From Fibrobacter sp. (GTDB lineage: Bacteria > Fibrobacterota > Fibrobacteria > Fibrobacterales > Fibrobacteraceae), in NCBI GenBank assembly GCA_024398835.1, contig JAKSIK010000004.1:1-64000 (forward strand): 64,000 nucleotides of DNA, written 5' to 3'. The position numbers and the translations under genes are program-made. Each line of letters opens with the position of its first letter. Position 1 is the first letter of the stretch. The notes beneath the pieces are model-generated. The model saw only the letters and a list, made by a program, of their open reading frames with translations, ran no database searches and was not told where the DNA came from. This document shows, piece after piece, positions 62,935-64,000 of the stretch.

Positions 62935-64000
62935 TTACCAACCATGCTTACAATGAAGTGTTCCTCCGGTAACCGTAATCGTTTTACCCGAAGTACAGCT
63001 AACCCCTGTATCTTGGATGTTTGAAAGAGATTGCCAATCAAAACTCGTCCATTTCTCGGAACCATTTACAAATATTTTCTTTCCGCCTCCATTGGCGCCA
63101 CAAATAAGATTATTGCTATTGGAACAACTGAGAACATATGATTGTCCAACTTCAAAATCGTATGTGTTACCTCCAGTGAACGTTACCGTAATCGCTCCAC
63201 CGCCGCCACCGCCAGCAGAACTGCTGGATACCGCAGCGCTGCTGGAGCTTGTGGAACCACCGCCACCTGCGCAGGGGTTAGAAGCTGTAGACGTTTGAAC
63301 ATATGCCCAGCCAGCACTTATTTCAAGATACCACCCTCCATCAACCTTCGTTGCGGCATTATTCAAATGGTTCATACATCCCGTAGCATTGCCCCAACAT
63401 GGCTGAGTAGAAGATTGAGATTGACCATTTACCTTCCACGACCCATTAACCGACAATGTAGTTGCATCAGTAATGAACATACATCCGTAGAAGGAAGTTT
63501 GATTGACGCCACCAAGTTTGATATTGTCACATCCACTTGCGCAGAATTCCGTGCAACGGCACCCTTCTGCACTACTGCTAGAAGCGGCAGAGCTGCTGGA
63601 GACTGCAGAACTACTAGAAGACTTGGCAGAGCTGGAGCTTACGGCCACGGTAAGGGTTGCCTTACAGCTAGTCTCCGCACCATTCAGCCACACCACATAT
63701 TCACCAGCGGTATTGACATTCATTGTCCTGTCGCCATCGCTAACGCCGCTCGTAGGCCCTTCAACGGTGGTTCCATCCCGCTTAATCATATAAGAACACT
63801 TGCCGTTCTTACAGTTGTTCAGCTTATACCTGAACGTGGTGCTGTTCCCAGAGTTGATTGTGGAATTATCCAGACGACAATTGGTCATAGACGGCTGGTT
63901 CACCGTAATGCTTGCCGTGCAACGCTGTTCACCCGCAATTTTCATGGAGTAGGTTCCATTCTCCGTGAGGTAGAAGGTATTACTGCTCCAATCGTTGTTG
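62935..64000 (-). CDS. Secreted Cys-rich protein with Ser linkers (partial)
   Basis: The 3' end of a gene whose 5' end lies beyond the window: the frame stays open from 63945 to 64000 (codons ...TFYLTENGTYS before the first Met), so the ATG at 63945 is internal. Visible parts: an Ig-like domain repeat of the kind YKLNNCKNGKCSYM...VWLNGAETSCKATLTV, a Ser-rich linker (several SSSSA blocks), a Cys-rich module starting CRCTEFCASGCDNIKLGG, another Ser/Gly linker, and a final domain FTGGNTYDFEVGQSYVLSCSNSNNLI to the end. This is typical of surface or substrate-binding proteins of Fibrobacter. The Cys-rich module may be carbohydrate binding; this is inference. Confidence 0.7.
   Translation of the reverse strand, partial: NNDWSSNTFYLTENGTYSMKIAGEQRCTASITVNQPSMTNCRLDNSTINSGNSTTFRYKLNNCKNGKCSYMIKRDGTTVEGPTSGVSDGDRTMNVNTAGEYVVWLNGAETSCKATLTVAVSSSSAKSSSSSAVSSSSAASSSSAEGCRCTEFCASGCDNIKLGGVNQTSFYGCMFITDATTLSVNGSWKVNGQSQSSTQPCWGNATGCMNHLNNAATKVDGGWYLEISAGWAYVQTSTASNPCAGGGGSTSSSSAAVSSSSAGGGGGGAITVTFTGGNTYDFEVGQSYVLSCSNSNNLICGANGGGKKIFVNGSEKWTSFDWQSLSNIQDTGVSCTSGKTITVTGGTLHCKHGW

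Overview
The window looks like chromosomal DNA from a member of the Fibrobacterota, most likely a gut or rumen Fibrobacter. The supporting signs are secreted glycoside hydrolases with poly-serine linkers and a C-terminal sorting-type domain, a giant SprA/Sov-like outer-membrane protein, a 31-residue AURKAIP1/COX24-type ribosomal protein of the kind found in the FCB group, and start codons that often sit directly behind a TATATT-like hexamer with no Shine-Dalgarno. The species assignment is inference. No tRNA, rRNA or CRISPR array was recognised.

Region by region. 1-3200: a secreted MORN/YwqK-repeat protein, a very AT-rich PD-(D/E)XK-like protein, and a broken threonyl-tRNA synthetase 3' half split by five ~70-90 bp hairpin elements. 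3200-5550: a secreted GH44 glucanase. 5586-14552: one 2988-residue nonribosomal peptide synthetase, A-T-C-A-T-C-A-T-R, with reductive release. 14.7-19.4 kb: cysS, an MBL hydrolase, a membrane acyltransferase, a Gfo/Idh/MocA oxidoreductase and a small membrane protein. 19.5-26 kb: a carboxyltransferase (5S/OadA type), a lipoprotein, and a coupled pair encoding a lipase-like and a jelly-roll-like secreted protein. 26-29.5 kb: an OLD-family nuclease, gmk and an Ala/Pro-repeat envelope protein. 29.7-33.5 kb: two orphan pseudopilins and batD-batE. 33.6-42 kb: the SprA-like protein and a 12S/MmdA-type carboxyltransferase. 42-50 kb: an AIPR-family protein, an LRR protein, two tandem S41 lipoprotein proteases, an M23 peptidase and an FKBP isomerase. 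50-54.4 kb: glmS, scpA, a CPxC protein and a YugP-like peptidase. 54.4-58 kb: a second GH44 and an iron alcohol dehydrogenase, then the ribosomal mini-gene. 58.2-64 kb: recD2, ilvE, an Rpn-type nuclease, a repeat cluster and a secreted protein that runs off the right edge.

How the parts may work together. The two GH44 enzymes carry C-terminal domains of the sort exported by type IX secretion, and the SprA-like protein would be the outer-membrane pore for that route. The two carboxyltransferase genes, about 20 kb apart, could be parts of one biotin-dependent complex acting on oxaloacetate, pyruvate or methylmalonyl-CoA; the biotin carrier is not in the window. The peptide synthetase stands alone, without a recognisable phosphopantetheinyl transferase or exporter nearby.

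The strongest candidates for something new are the reductase-terminated peptide synthetase with an unusual first adenylation domain, and the family of hairpin elements whose stems differ between copies but stay self-complementary around a CTTG/CTCG loop.
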